Positions 1 through 7,656 of a stretch of 64,000 nucleotides of DNA are shown piece by piece. Within the stretch, counting starts at the first letter, position 1, and each line of letters opens with the position of its first letter. The DNA is from JAEUIG01 sp046349775 (GTDB taxonomy: Bacteria; Planctomycetota; Planctomycetia; Planctomycetales; Planctomycetaceae). The position numbers and the translations under genes were made by a program. The stretch is from assembly GCA_046349775.1 (NCBI GenBank), contig JAXMBS010000018.1, forward strand, positions 13,580 to 77,579, read 5' to 3'. The notes under the pieces were generated by a model. The model was not told where the DNA came from. It did not search any database and worked only from the letters and a program-made list of their open reading frames with translations.

Positions 1-1
1 C

Positions 2-1213
2 GAGCGCGCCGAGCCGGCTTACAAATGGAATCTCATCGGGACGCGAAACCTTCCACAAGGGGTCGTGCATCAGTTGCACCTGGTGTCACAGACATGGCAC
101 GACATCGTCTGGGAGCACGACCTGCTCGTGTACGAGCCGCGACGGCTCGACCATCCCGAGCACATGCTGCTGTTCGTCACCGGCGGTCAGAATGGCCGCC
201 TTCCCGGCGATGATGAACTGGCTCTGGGCAGCACGCTGGCAAATCTGTGCGGCGCCCGCGTCGCCTCGCTGCACCAGGTCCCCAACCAGCCGCTGCTCGG
301 GGACCGCGTGGAGGACGACTTAATTACGGAAACGTGGCTCAAGTACCTCGCGACCGGCGACGAGACCTGGCCCCTGCTGTTCCCCATGGTGAAAAGCGCC
401 CACAAGGCGATGGACGCCCTCGAGGAGTTTGCCCGCTCCGAACTGCGACAGCCCGTCACCGGCTTTGTCATCACGGGCGGCTCGAAGCGCGGCTGGACGA
501 GCTGGCTCACGCCGCTCGTCGATCATCGCGTCATCGCGACCGCGCCCATCGTCATCGACACGCTCAATTTCCCGGTGCAGACGAAAAACCAGCTCGACAC
601 GTGGGGCCAATACAGCGAACAGATCGCCGACTACACCAGCAAGGGGCTCGTCAAACCGCCGGGAGCGCCGCTGACCGAGCGTGAGGAGCGGCTCTGGAAG
701 ATGATGGACCCCTATACCTATCGCAGCGCGCTGAACCTCCCCAAGCTGATCGTCAACGGCACCAACGACCGTTACTGGGTCGTCGACGCGGTCAAGTTCT
801 ATTGGGACGACCTGGAAGGCCTGAAATACATCCGCGAAGTGCCTAACGCCGGTCACGGACTCGGCGACGGCCGCGAAGGCGCATTTCGGTCGGTGGCTGC
901 CTTCTTCCGGCACGCGGCTCTGGGAAAATCGCTGCCGAACCTGACCTGGCGGCACACGCAGTCTGAAAAGCAGTCGCAGCTCACACTGGCGACCGATACG
1001 CCGCCCGTCGCGGCGCGACTCTGGACCGCCACGTCCGGCAGCCGGGACTTCCGCGAAGCTCCCTGGTCATCCACGCTGCTCAACCGTGAAGCCGGTGATT
1101 ACGTCGGCAACGTCGCCCGCGCGCAAGGTCGGCATCTCGCCCTCTTCGGTGAACTCGAATTCGATCTCAACGGACTCAAATACTCGCTCACGACGCGCGT
1201 CTTCCAGGAATAG
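2..1213 (+). CDS. PhoPQ-activated pathogenicity-related (PqaA-type) hydrolase, 5' partial
   Basis: The frame is open from base 2, so the true start lies before the window; 403 residues remain. The protein looks like the PqaA / PhoPQ-activated pathogenicity-related family, an alpha/beta-hydrolase fold common as secreted proteins in planctomycetes. Landmarks visible are the nucleophile-elbow-like segment ITGGSKRGWTSW (about residues 157-168 of the fragment), the acid-bearing strand LIVNGTNDRYW (about 249-259) and a late PNAGHGL (about 281-287) that would supply the histidine. The C-terminal 100 residues form the usual all-beta extension. Substrate is unknown for the family. It is followed 87 bases later on the same strand by a sialidase-like gene, suggesting a small catabolic group. 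Confidence 0.85.
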   Translation, partial: ERAEPAYKWNLIGTRNLPQGVVHQLHLVSQTWHDIVWEHDLLVYEPRRLDHPEHMLLFVTGGQNGRLPGDDELALGSTLANLCGARVASLHQVPNQPLLGDRVEDDLITETWLKYLATGDETWPLLFPMVKSAHKAMDALEEFARSELRQPVTGFVITGGSKRGWTSWLTPLVDHRVIATAPIVIDTLNFPVQTKNQLDTWGQYSEQIADYTSKGLVKPPGAPLTEREERLWKMMDPYTYRSALNLPKLIVNGTNDRYWVVDAVKFYWDDLEGLKYIREVPNAGHGLGDGREGAFRSVAAFFRHAALGKSLPNLTWRHTQSEKQSQLTLATDTPPVAARLWTATSGSRDFREAPWSSTLLNREAGDYVGNVARAQGRHLALFGELEFDLNGLKYSLTTRVFQE

Positions 1214-1300
1214 GCCGCGCTTCGATTTCTGGAACTTCACGGTTTCGCCCCCGCGCTCGTTCACTCTTCTACTCTTTCACTCTTTGACCCGGAGTCACCC

Positions 1301-2482
1301 GTGTCCTCTACCGCGCTCGTCATCTGGCTCGCCGCGTGCTGCGGCGCCGATCCCGCCCCGCAGTACCACGCTGAGCTGATCTTTCCGCTCCATCCCAAGC
1401 ACAACCACGCGCCCGGCATCGCCGAATTGCCGGACGGCGAACTGTTCGTCTCCTGGTACCGCGGATCAGGAGAACGCTCGGCCGACGACGTGGCGGTTTA
1501 CGGCGCCCGGCTCAAGCCCGGCGCCAAGGAATGGTCGTCCGATTTCCTGCTCGTCGATACGCCGGGATTCCCCGACTGCAACACCTGCCTGATGTGCGAC
1601 AAAGACGGCAAGTTGTGGCTGTTCTGGCCGATCATTCTCGCCAACTCTTGGGAGTCCTGCATCACGCACTATCTCGTCGCATCTCATCCGGGCGGCGACG
1701 GCTGCCCGAAATGGGATACGAACGGCGAAATCCTGATGAAGCCGGCCGACTTCAAAGACGCCGGACTCAAGCACCTCGACGAGTTGATCGCCAAGCTGCC
1801 CCAGCCGCTCACGGAACGACAGCAGAAAGTCGTCGAAATTGCGCGGGAGCGCCTCGCGGACAAACTCCTGCAGCGGCTCGGCTGGCAGCCGCGCTGCAAA
1901 CCGACGGTGCTGCCGAGCGGACGCATCCTGCTGCCGCTGTACTCGGACACGTATTCGTTCTCGATCATGGCGATCAGCGACGACGGCGGAAAAAACTGGT
2001 ACGCCAGCGCGCCGATCTTCGGCTATGGCGGCATCCAGCCTGCGGTGCTGCGCCGCCAGGACGGCACGCTCGTCGCCTACATGCGCGAGAACGGCCCGTT
2101 CAACCAGATCAAGATTTCGGAGTCGCAGGACGACGGCCTGACCTGGGGAGAGGTCTATCTCAGCGAACTGCCAAACCCGGGCTCAGGCCTCGACGGCGTC
2201 GTCCTCGCCAGCGGACGGTGGCTGCTGATTTACAACGACACAAAAGAAGGCCGCAACAGCCTGGCGCTGTCATTGTCCGACGATGAAGGGAAGACGTGGA
2301 AGCACACGCGCCATCTCGAGAAGCACGAGAGCGGCTCGTACCACTATCCGACGATCATTCAGGCCCGCGACGGGACAATTCACGCCGTTTACAGCTACTT
2401 CGTCCGTGAAGGGGACCAGGAAGGCAAGAGCATGAAGCACGCGGCGTTTAATGAGGCGTGGATCATGCAAGGGGACGGGTGA
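1301..2482 (+). CDS. sialidase-like BNR/Asp-box repeat protein (exo-alpha-sialidase family)
   Basis: A 393-residue six-bladed-propeller protein of the sialidase/neuraminidase family. Three Asp-box motifs of form S-x-D-x-G-x-T/N-W are visible: SDDGGKNW (226-233), SQDDGLTW (275-282) and SDDEGKTW (326-333), plus the family-typical HNHAPGIAELPDG segment near residue 34 and YSYF near 364. The start is GTG at 1301, chosen because GGAG sits at 1291-1294, six bases upstream; a short hydrophobic N-terminus (residues 3-16) is probably a signal peptide. In planctomycetes such proteins usually act on glycans outside the cytoplasm; the exact sugar cannot be read from sequence. It is convergent with the ChbG-like gene. 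Confidence 0.85.
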   Translation: MSSTALVIWLAACCGADPAPQYHAELIFPLHPKHNHAPGIAELPDGELFVSWYRGSGERSADDVAVYGARLKPGAKEWSSDFLLVDTPGFPDCNTCLMCDKDGKLWLFWPIILANSWESCITHYLVASHPGGDGCPKWDTNGEILMKPADFKDAGLKHLDELIAKLPQPLTERQQKVVEIARERLADKLLQRLGWQPRCKPTVLPSGRILLPLYSDTYSFSIMAISDDGGKNWYASAPIFGYGGIQPAVLRRQDGTLVAYMRENGPFNQIKISESQDDGLTWGEVYLSELPNPGSGLDGVVLASGRWLLIYNDTKEGRNSLALSLSDDEGKTWKHTRHLEKHESGSYHYPTIIQARDGTIHAVYSYFVREGDQEGKSMKHAAFNEAWIMQGDG

Positions 2483-2500
2483 TTTGTCAGTGGAGAATCG

Positions 2501-2618
2501 CTAATTGTTAATGGTCAATCGTTAATTGTTAATCGTGAAAGGGGATCGGGAGCGGGAATAGATTGAAGCCCCACGCTTACGTCATTCAACGATTCACCGT
2601 TCACAATTGACCATTAAC
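2501..2618. repeat. intergenic dyad of the TTGACCATTAACAATT family
   Basis: Between two convergent genes, the left part (2501-2535) repeats TAATTGTTAATGGTCAAT-like words and the right part (2588-2618) carries the inverse, ACAATTGACCATTAAC. The same words recur in dyad form at 52066-52150. It could fold as a bidirectional transcription end or be a mobile mini-repeat. Confidence 0.7.
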
Positions 2619-2624
2619 ACCGAC

Positions 2625-3566
2625 TCATTTCGCGTCGGGATCAATCCGCGCGCGCTGCTCCTTCCAACTCGTCAGCTTGATCCCTTCCGCTTCCAGCAGC
2701 TTGCGGGTTTCCGGATCGATGAAGATGCGCCGGTCGCCGTCGCGCCGCTCGGCGCTGTTCGTCACCGCGCGCAGCTCCTCGTTCAGCACCCCGCAGTGAA
2801 TGATCAACTCATTCACGCCCGGCGGCAGGTTCCTGATCGCTTTGATGTAGTCGGCGACGCGCTCTTCGTGCGAGTCTCCGCCATAGAGTTGCACCAGATT
2901 GTCCAGGACGGGCAGATGCTGCTTGTCCAGCGACTGCAGCAGTCCGGGACCGAGATCCTGCAGACCCGGATAGGCGCGGCGCATTGCCGGCGTGATCTCA
3001 CGAATGAACATCACTGGCAGGTCGTAGTCCAGGCCCACTTTGACGAACACCTCAAACAGGTCCGGCCGGCTGACCAGGGCGCCCATGTGCGTGTCGAGAT
3101 GGCTCAGCGGAATCCCCAGGTGCTTCGCGTATTCGACCTGTGCGCGAAGTTCAATTTCGACCTCGTCCGCCTTCACGTTCGCCGCCACGAGCGGGACGTC
3201 GTCCCAGAGATAGCCGTCCTTGTCGACCAGGCTCGGCACCTGGTCCTTCGGCGCGACCGGTCCCCACCTGTAAACGTCCCACTCGGAGTTGAGCGCCAGG
3301 TGTACGCCGTAGTCGTACTCAGGATGCTCGCGGGCATACTTGGCGAACTCCGTGACCCACGCGCAGGGCATCATGATGCTGCACGACGTGACGATGCCTT
3401 TCTCGAGGGCTTCGATCGTCGCCACGTTCACCGAATGGCACATCCCGGCGTCGTCGGCGTGGATGATTAGGTAGCGGTCGCCCGATTTCGCCGGCTCATC
3501 GGCCGCCGGCAATGCCCCCGCAGCACCAAACCACAACAAGCCCATCGCGAACACAACTCGATACAC
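2625..3566 (-). CDS. ChbG/YdjC-type carbohydrate deacetylase, secreted
   Basis: A 313-residue YdjC/ChbG family deacetylase. These metal-dependent enzymes remove acetyl groups from acetylated oligosaccharides. The metal-site landmarks are visible: HADDAG near the mature N-terminus, GVHLALNSEW, and SHLDTHMGAL in the middle, with IIHCG near the end. I start it at GTG 3566 because GGGAG lies six bases upstream and the resulting N-terminus (VYRVVFAMGLLWFGAAGALPAAD) is a clean signal peptide; longer reads back to 3623 add an implausible charged leader. The neighbouring sialidase-like gene converges on it, and both would fit degradation of complex extracellular glycans. Confidence 0.85.
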   Translation of the reverse strand: MYRVVFAMGLLWFGAAGALPAADEPAKSGDRYLIIHADDAGMCHSVNVATIEALEKGIVTSCSIMMPCAWVTEFAKYAREHPEYDYGVHLALNSEWDVYRWGPVAPKDQVPSLVDKDGYLWDDVPLVAANVKADEVEIELRAQVEYAKHLGIPLSHLDTHMGALVSRPDLFEVFVKVGLDYDLPVMFIREITPAMRRAYPGLQDLGPGLLQSLDKQHLPVLDNLVQLYGGDSHEERVADYIKAIRNLPPGVNELIIHCGVLNEELRAVTNSAERRDGDRRIFIDPETRKLLEAEGIKLTSWKEQRARIDPDAK

Positions 3567-3761
3567 GTGTGTCTCCCTGGAATGACGCACCCGCACGGGA
3601 ATGCCGACCGACCGCGAATCCACTTCTGGAATGCGGCGATCCTACCGGCACGCGTACCTGTGGAACAGTCGTCGCTGTGCCGCAAGCCTCAGGAATTCCG
3701 CCGTGCGCGGGGAGTTGACACCCCGCAGCGGCGTCCGTAGATTCAAGTCGCTCCTGCGCAA

Positions 3762-3835
3762 GTCCCCGTAGCTCAATTGGATAGAGTGTCGGCCTCCGGA
3801 GCCGAAGGTTGCAGGTTCGAATCCTGCCGGGGATA
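3762..3835 (+). tRNA. tRNA-Arg (anticodon CCG)
   Basis: A full cloverleaf folds by eye: acceptor GTCCCCG (3762-3768) with CGGGGAT (3828-3834), D-arm GCTC/GAGT, anticodon stem TCGGC/GCCGA around loop CTCCGGA with anticodon CCG at 3796-3798, and T-arm GCAGG TTCGAAT CCTGC. The discriminator is A3835; CCA is not encoded. It reads CGG codons. Accessory sequence begins right after its 3' end. Confidence 0.95.
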
Positions 3836-4196
3836 GTCCGCTTCTGATCTCACCCCACGCCGCGAGTGCCGCTCACCAGAGCATTTGCGGCGATCGCGTT
3901 TGGTGCAATTCTGCCACGTGTCGCCCATTGTGCGCAACCGTCGGCCCGCAGAAGCAGAATGTCAAACTGCGGGTTCCGGCAAACTCCGCCACAGAGACTG
4001 CAGATCGCGGGAAATGCGTTGGCGCCATCGCGCTCACTCCGCTGAACGAGGTAAGCACCACCGGAGGACGTTCGATGCGGCCGTCGCTGCGCAGCCTGCT
4101 GCCTGTACGGACAGTGGTTGTTGATTGACGCGTCGATTGGTCGCACCTTAAATCTGGCGGTTGCAGCATTCCTATCGTCATCGGGCGGAGGCGCAC
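3836..4196. other. intergenic stretch after tRNA-Arg, no convincing gene
   Basis: No conserved protein was recognised. A 17-codon ORF at 4075-4128 follows a GGAGG sequence but has no recognisable product. Composition is more AT-rich and mixed than the flanking genes, as expected at the edge of an accessory patch. Confidence 0.5.
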
Positions 4197-4448
4197 ATGT
4201 CGATTGAGATCGAAAACATAACGCGCGGTGCGATCGAAGTGCGAATCGGCGCTAGGAGCTTCACATTTGCGATCGAGTCGTTGCTTCCAGGTTTCGGATC
4301 GCCGAACTTCGTTATTTATTCGTCGGACGTCAATGAGGTGTTATCAGATGGAACGAAGCGTTCAATAGCTCCCGCAGAGAGGGAGCAATTAATTGCGGCG
4401 CTTCTTCAGGAGCTCGATTCTCGCGGTCTTACCTACGATCTTGAGTGA
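4197..4448 (+). CDS. hypothetical protein (83 aa)
   Basis: A small protein beginning MSIEIENITRGAIEV. Start ATG 4197 is preceded by a perfect GGAGG at 4187-4191, five bases upstream, which favours it over the in-frame codon at 4161. The sequence mixes beta-rich and helical stretches and ends in a charged helix (REQLIAALLQELDSRGL); no family was recognised and there is no membrane segment or signal peptide. Codon use is less GC-biased than in the long genes of the window. It sits alone between tRNA-Arg and the transposase remnant, so it may belong to an integrated element. Confidence 0.65.
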   Translation: MSIEIENITRGAIEVRIGARSFTFAIESLLPGFGSPNFVIYSSDVNEVLSDGTKRSIAPAEREQLIAALLQELDSRGLTYDLE

Positions 4449-4468
4449 AGTAGGCCGAGCTGTAGGGG

Positions 4469-4494
4469 GACGAACAGGGACGCAGCTCTTTTTC
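4469..4494 (+). repeat. left inverted copy of RAYT-associated repeat
   Basis: GACGAACAGGGACGCAGCTC followed by TTTTTC. Its reverse complement, nearly identical, is at 5220-5246, so the two copies flank the transposase remnant in inverted orientation. A third partial copy is in the array ending at 6977. Confidence 0.75.
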
Positions 4495-4526
4495 GCGCGC
4501 CCGATCACGCGGGTATTCTGCTCAGC

Positions 4527-5190
4527 ATGCCCCGGCGTCCCCGTACTGCTCGGCGGTCTCGTGTACCACGTCCTCAACCGGGCCGTAGCACGCCTCGCGG
4601 CTCTTCGGCGAAGATGCTTGACTACGACGCCTTTCTGGATGTCGTCGGCGAGGCGCTCGAACAGCATCCCACGCTTCCTCCTGGCCTACTGCGTGATGCC
4701 CAATCACTGGCACCTCGTCCTCTGGCCGCGTCACGACAGTGAACTGACGAACTTCGTCCGTTGGCTCACTCACACGCACGCCATGCGCTGGCACGCCCAC
4801 TTCGGCACGTCCGGCAGCGGGCACCTGTACCAGGGCCGGTTCAAGTCATTCCCAGTGGAGACGGACGAGCATTTTTAGACCCTGATCCGCTACGTCGAAC
4901 GCAACGCGCTGCGTGCGAACCTGGTCGCCCGCGCAGAAGACTGGCGCTGGTGCAGTCTGGCCGATGGTGACCACGCGCGGCGCGGATTGTTGCACACCTG
5001 GCCCCTGCGCCGTCCCCCCAATTGGGTGGCCCACGTGAAGCATCCACAATCGGAGGTCGAGCTGGACGCCGTGCGGCAGTGCATTCGTCGCAGCGCTCCG
5101 CTGGGGACGCCGCAATGGCAATCCCGCACAGCTTCACGCCTCGGCCTAGAATGGACCCTCCGCGCCCGCGGCCGTCCCCGAATTCAGTAA
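4527..5190 (+). pseudogene. REP-associated tyrosine transposase (RAYT, Y1_Tnp/IS200-like), broken
   Basis: Pieces in two reading frames rebuild a RAYT protein: MPRRPRTA, then GGLVYHVLNRAVARLA in the next frame, then LDYDAFLDVVGEALEQHPT back in the first, then LLAYCVMPNHWHLVLWPR to DEHF. The HUH pair (PNHWHLVLW) is intact. After DEHF an in-frame TAG (4876-4878) replaces what is normally a leucine, and the frame continues with TLIRYVERNALRANLV and a C-terminus ending GRPRIQ at about 5187. So there are at least three frameshifts and one nonsense codon. Such proteins mobilise REP hairpins as single strands. The element is dead, yet its flanking inverted repeats remain readable, implying fairly recent loss. 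Confidence 0.85.
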
Positions 5191-5219
5191 GCCGTCCACC
5201 TGTCCTGAAAAAGAGTCCT

Positions 5220-5246
5220 GAAAAAGAGCTGCGTCCCCTTTTCGTC
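5220..5246 (-). repeat. right inverted copy of RAYT-associated repeat
   Basis: GAAAAAGAGCTGCGTCCCC plus TTTTCGTC, the reverse complement of the copy at 4469-4494 with one substitution and one indel. Coding-like sequence of the lipase remnant begins immediately after it. Confidence 0.75.
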
Positions 5247-5887
5247 ATCAACACGACTACGACTACGCGCTGCTGTCACTGGATGTCTACGATGGAGACC
5301 AACACAACACTGAAGCAGAACTGGCAGGTAAGGGGTGGAACACAGTTCAAGACTTTGCTAAACCCGACTACGGATACCACGCCCGCTTATATCGTAACGA
5401 TGGTCGGAATGAGATGGTGATGGTCTACGAAGGCACCGAACCCAGTTCTCTGGCCGACTGGTTTAACAACGCAGCGCAGGGCTTCGGGTATCTTGGTGAA
5501 GGATTTCAATACACACAGGCGAAGGCGGATGCAGCGATCGCGGCACAACTCGCCACGCAGGCCGGCATGCCACTCCATTTTACCGGACATTCACTTGGAG
5601 GTGGCTTGGCCGCGACAGCGGCACTCGTTACCCATAATACAGCAGTCACATTTAACGCTGCCGGCGTCAATTCGGTTGCAACCAACACGTTAGCGGACGC
5701 ATACTACATTACAAACTATCGCGTCAAAGGCGAAATCCTTTCGACACTTCAAGACTCTCAGTTGGGCGGCGGGCTGATGCCAAATTCAAGCGTTGGCAAG
5801 ACATATTGGCTCACTCCGGAGGAAGATACGGGCATGGTGTTCCGACACACAGGTTCGATCCTGCCTGCGATGCGAGAGTTGTTCTGA
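5247..5887 (+). pseudogene. lipase class 3-like (DUF2974-type) gene, 5' end missing
   Basis: The frame encodes an alpha/beta hydrolase of the lipase-3/DUF2974 type: YDYALLSLDVYDGDQ, VMVYEGTEPSSLADWFNN, then the nucleophile elbow FTGHSLGGGLAATAAL. Coding character runs back to about 5250, but no start codon exists there; the first ATG is at 5414, inside the conserved domain, and a TGA (5219-5221) closes the frame just upstream. The N-terminus therefore appears to have been removed at exactly the edge of the RAYT repeat. Base composition is clearly lower in GC than in flanking genes. It may be the tail of a larger Rhs-type or secreted lipase protein, but nothing upstream confirms that. Confidence 0.65.
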
Positions 5888-5991
5888 TATTCGGTTCCCG
5901 ATGTCCGCAAGCCCCATGAATTCACACTCGGAGCATTGGGAAGCTTCCTCACTGTTCATGGGGCCACATTTGCGATGGAAGGTTCGTTCTG

Positions 5992-6756
5992 GTGCCTCGA
6001 AGACGCGCTGTGTGTGTTATCGTATTAGTCGCCGCAGTCGTGCTGGCTGCCTACCCAACCGTCCTGCGATTGCAGTGTTGCAGCTACATTAACACCAACG
6101 ACATTCCACGTCTGACAAAACTGGTCCTCCACCGTAAATGGTTGGCAACCGAGATGCTAGACGATGCGTATTCGCAGCTCAACAAGGAGGCATTTGAAAG
6201 CCTGTTGAAAGCTGGCGCCAAGCCGGACGGTGTGCGATATGAACGTCTAACGTTGACTCACCATGCTGCGGGAAAGGCGGACGCTTTCTGGCTTGAGAAG
6301 CTCCTGGAATATGGAGCGAATCCAAACTATCACGATGTAATTCGGAACATCTATCCCATGATGGACGCGATCGAGGAGAATCGTCCGGATAATGTGCGGT
6401 TGTTGATTGCTGCTGGAGCTGACATCAATGCCTGGACATATCGCAAGGAGTCTATGTTGACCTATGCGTGGAGTATGCGAAAGGGAGAGATCGCGATGAT
6501 TCTGCTTGAGGCAGGTGCGTTGGTCAACCCGCCCTCGCCGCGGCACGAGAGCTATATTAACACGTTTCAAAGGATGTCAGAGGAGCGTTATGCCTTAGAT
6601 GAACGTGGCGAGCGGGACGAAGATTGTTTGGAGAAAGTGCGTCAGCATTTCCGGGACCTCGGCCTCGATCTGTGGAATGCCACGTGGGACGACGCACAGG
6701 GGGACTTCGGCGTGTGGACGATTCCGTCCTATACGAGACGGAACGGTGACGAGTGA
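5992..6756 (+). CDS. ankyrin-repeat protein with N-terminal membrane anchor
   Basis: A 254-residue protein starting at GTG 5992, with GGAAGG nine bases upstream. Residues 6-25 (AVCVIVLVAAVVLAAYPTVL) form a signal anchor. The rest shows three to four ankyrin-type units, with LLKAGAKPDG, LLEYGANPNYHD, LLIAAGADINAW and LLEAGALVNPP at about 33-residue spacing. Ankyrin repeats mediate protein-protein contacts; the partner is unknown. A charged C-terminus (about residues 195-254) lacks repeats. Lower GC than the core genes and the position beside the transposase and lipase remnants suggest it is part of the acquired patch. Conceivably an immunity-type partner of the neighbouring lipase, but that is a guess. 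Confidence 0.7.
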   Translation: MPRRRAVCVIVLVAAVVLAAYPTVLRLQCCSYINTNDIPRLTKLVLHRKWLATEMLDDAYSQLNKEAFESLLKAGAKPDGVRYERLTLTHHAAGKADAFWLEKLLEYGANPNYHDVIRNIYPMMDAIEENRPDNVRLLIAAGADINAWTYRKESMLTYAWSMRKGEIAMILLEAGALVNPPSPRHESYINTFQRMSEERYALDERGERDEDCLEKVRQHFRDLGLDLWNATWDDAQGDFGVWTIPSYTRRNGDE

Positions 6757-6862
6757 GATCAATCTGACGTGCGCCGTGCTGCGCTGCCCAAAAACATCGA
6801 CGCGACCAGAGTCGGTAGCGAGACCAGCGCCGAACTTTACGAATCAGCATCGATCACGGTCG

Positions 6863-6977
6863 CGATGAAAACGAAAAGGGGCAGGAAAACGCAGGAAAAC
6901 GAAAAGGGGTCAGAAAACGAAAAGCGAAAAGGGGTCAGAAGCGACAGAAGCGGGGGAACGAAAAGGGGACGCAGCTC
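6863..6977 (+). repeat. REP-like array of GAAAAGGGG units
   Basis: A run of words such as GAAAACGAAAAGGGGTCAG and CGAAAAGGGGACGCAGCTC (last copy 6958-6977), repeated five times with truncations. The last unit matches the inverted repeats flanking the RAYT remnant 1.7 kb upstream, so the array is the likely substrate family of that transposase. Confidence 0.75.
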
Positions 6978-7032
6978 GAATGGCACTCGGATAGTCGGAA
7001 GTCGTTGTCCGGCGGATTGATCTGGCAGTGAA

Positions 7033-7091
7033 ACGACCTCCTTGTCAATAAGGTTGGTGCTCAACAATCCAACCACGAACAAGGAGGTCGT
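7033..7091 (+). promoter_or_regulatory. hairpin sequestering a perfect Shine-Dalgarno
   Basis: ACGACCTCCTTGT (7033-7045) is perfectly complementary to ACAAGGAGGTCGT (7079-7091), with an inner stem GGTTGG/CCAACC (7052-7057 and 7069-7074). The 3' arm contains AAGGAGGT, a perfect ribosome-binding site placed five bases before ATG 7094, and the 5' arm mimics the anti-Shine-Dalgarno end of 16S rRNA. In RNA the site would be closed. Confidence 0.7.
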
Positions 7092-7093
7092 GT

Positions 7094-7252
7094 ATGTGTG
7101 GCAGCGTCGGAGACGCGATTCGTCGGACGATGCAAGACGCGCGGAAGTGCCCCGGGTTGTTCCTCTGCACACCCAGGTGGCCCAGACGTCATGCGTGTGG
7201 GCGGCGCAGCCGCAAGGGGCGGTCGAATCGCGATCAGATGATCTGCCGTTGA
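7094..7252 (+). CDS. small Cys/Arg-rich protein (52 aa) with a sequestered RBS
   Basis: ATG 7094 follows AAGGAGGT by five bases. The product begins MCGSVGDAIRRTMQDARKCP and ends RDQMICR; it holds five cysteines (residues 2, 19, 25, 35 and 51) and many arginines, with no signal peptide. It is not recognised as a known family. The strongest support is the ideal ribosome-binding site locked inside a 13-bp hairpin, an arrangement known from leaders of IS200-type transposase genes and RNA thermosensors. It may be a remnant of a mobile element that copies this whole cassette, since the REP array ends about 55 bases upstream of the hairpin. Expression is unproven. Confidence 0.45.
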   Translation: MCGSVGDAIRRTMQDARKCPGLFLCTPRWPRRHACGRRSRKGRSNRDQMICR

Positions 7253-7656
7253 CGAAATCGTCGGCGGCCTGAACGTCCTGCCGCGATTCAGACGCCCGCT
7301 CTGGTTTTGTCCTCCCCAGCATCGCGATCCGTCAGCGCGCACCTCTCCGCGTCGGGTAGATCACCACTCTCCCGGACGCAACCATGCCGCAACGCCCCGC
7401 TTCCCGTCGCAAATCCACTCCATCCCCCGCTCCCGTCTCACGCCGCCAACTTCCATCCAACTTCCAGCAACTTCAGCGCAACTTTCAGCCCCCTCCTCCC
7501 ACGCACAAGTTGAAATGTTGAAAAGTTGCCCCCCCTCGGGTACACCACCAACCTCCGCAACGGCCAGTACTCCCTCGTCTTCTCGATCACGAACGTCGGC
7601 GGCCGTACCAGGGCCCACGCCTGGAACACGCAGTACGGCATTATCAGGGGGCGAGC
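7253..7656. other. intergenic region with a coding-like remnant
   Basis: No complete gene. A stretch at 7384-7525 reads as a 46-codon ORF (MPQRPASRRKSTPSPAP...), and after a change of frame the segment 7526-7650 has strongly GC3-biased codons translating as GYTTNLRNGQYSLVFSIT and NVGGRTRAHAWNTQYGII. This looks like the tail of a decayed gene of unknown identity. Confidence 0.35.

Noticed and set aside
3928..4128. 66-codon ORF after tRNA-Arg
   Set aside because: No domain; only a weak ribosome site before an internal ATG at 4075.
6837..7322. 161-codon minus-strand frame over the REP array
   Set aside because: Its Phe/Ser/Pro-rich part is just the complement of GAAAAGGGG repeats.
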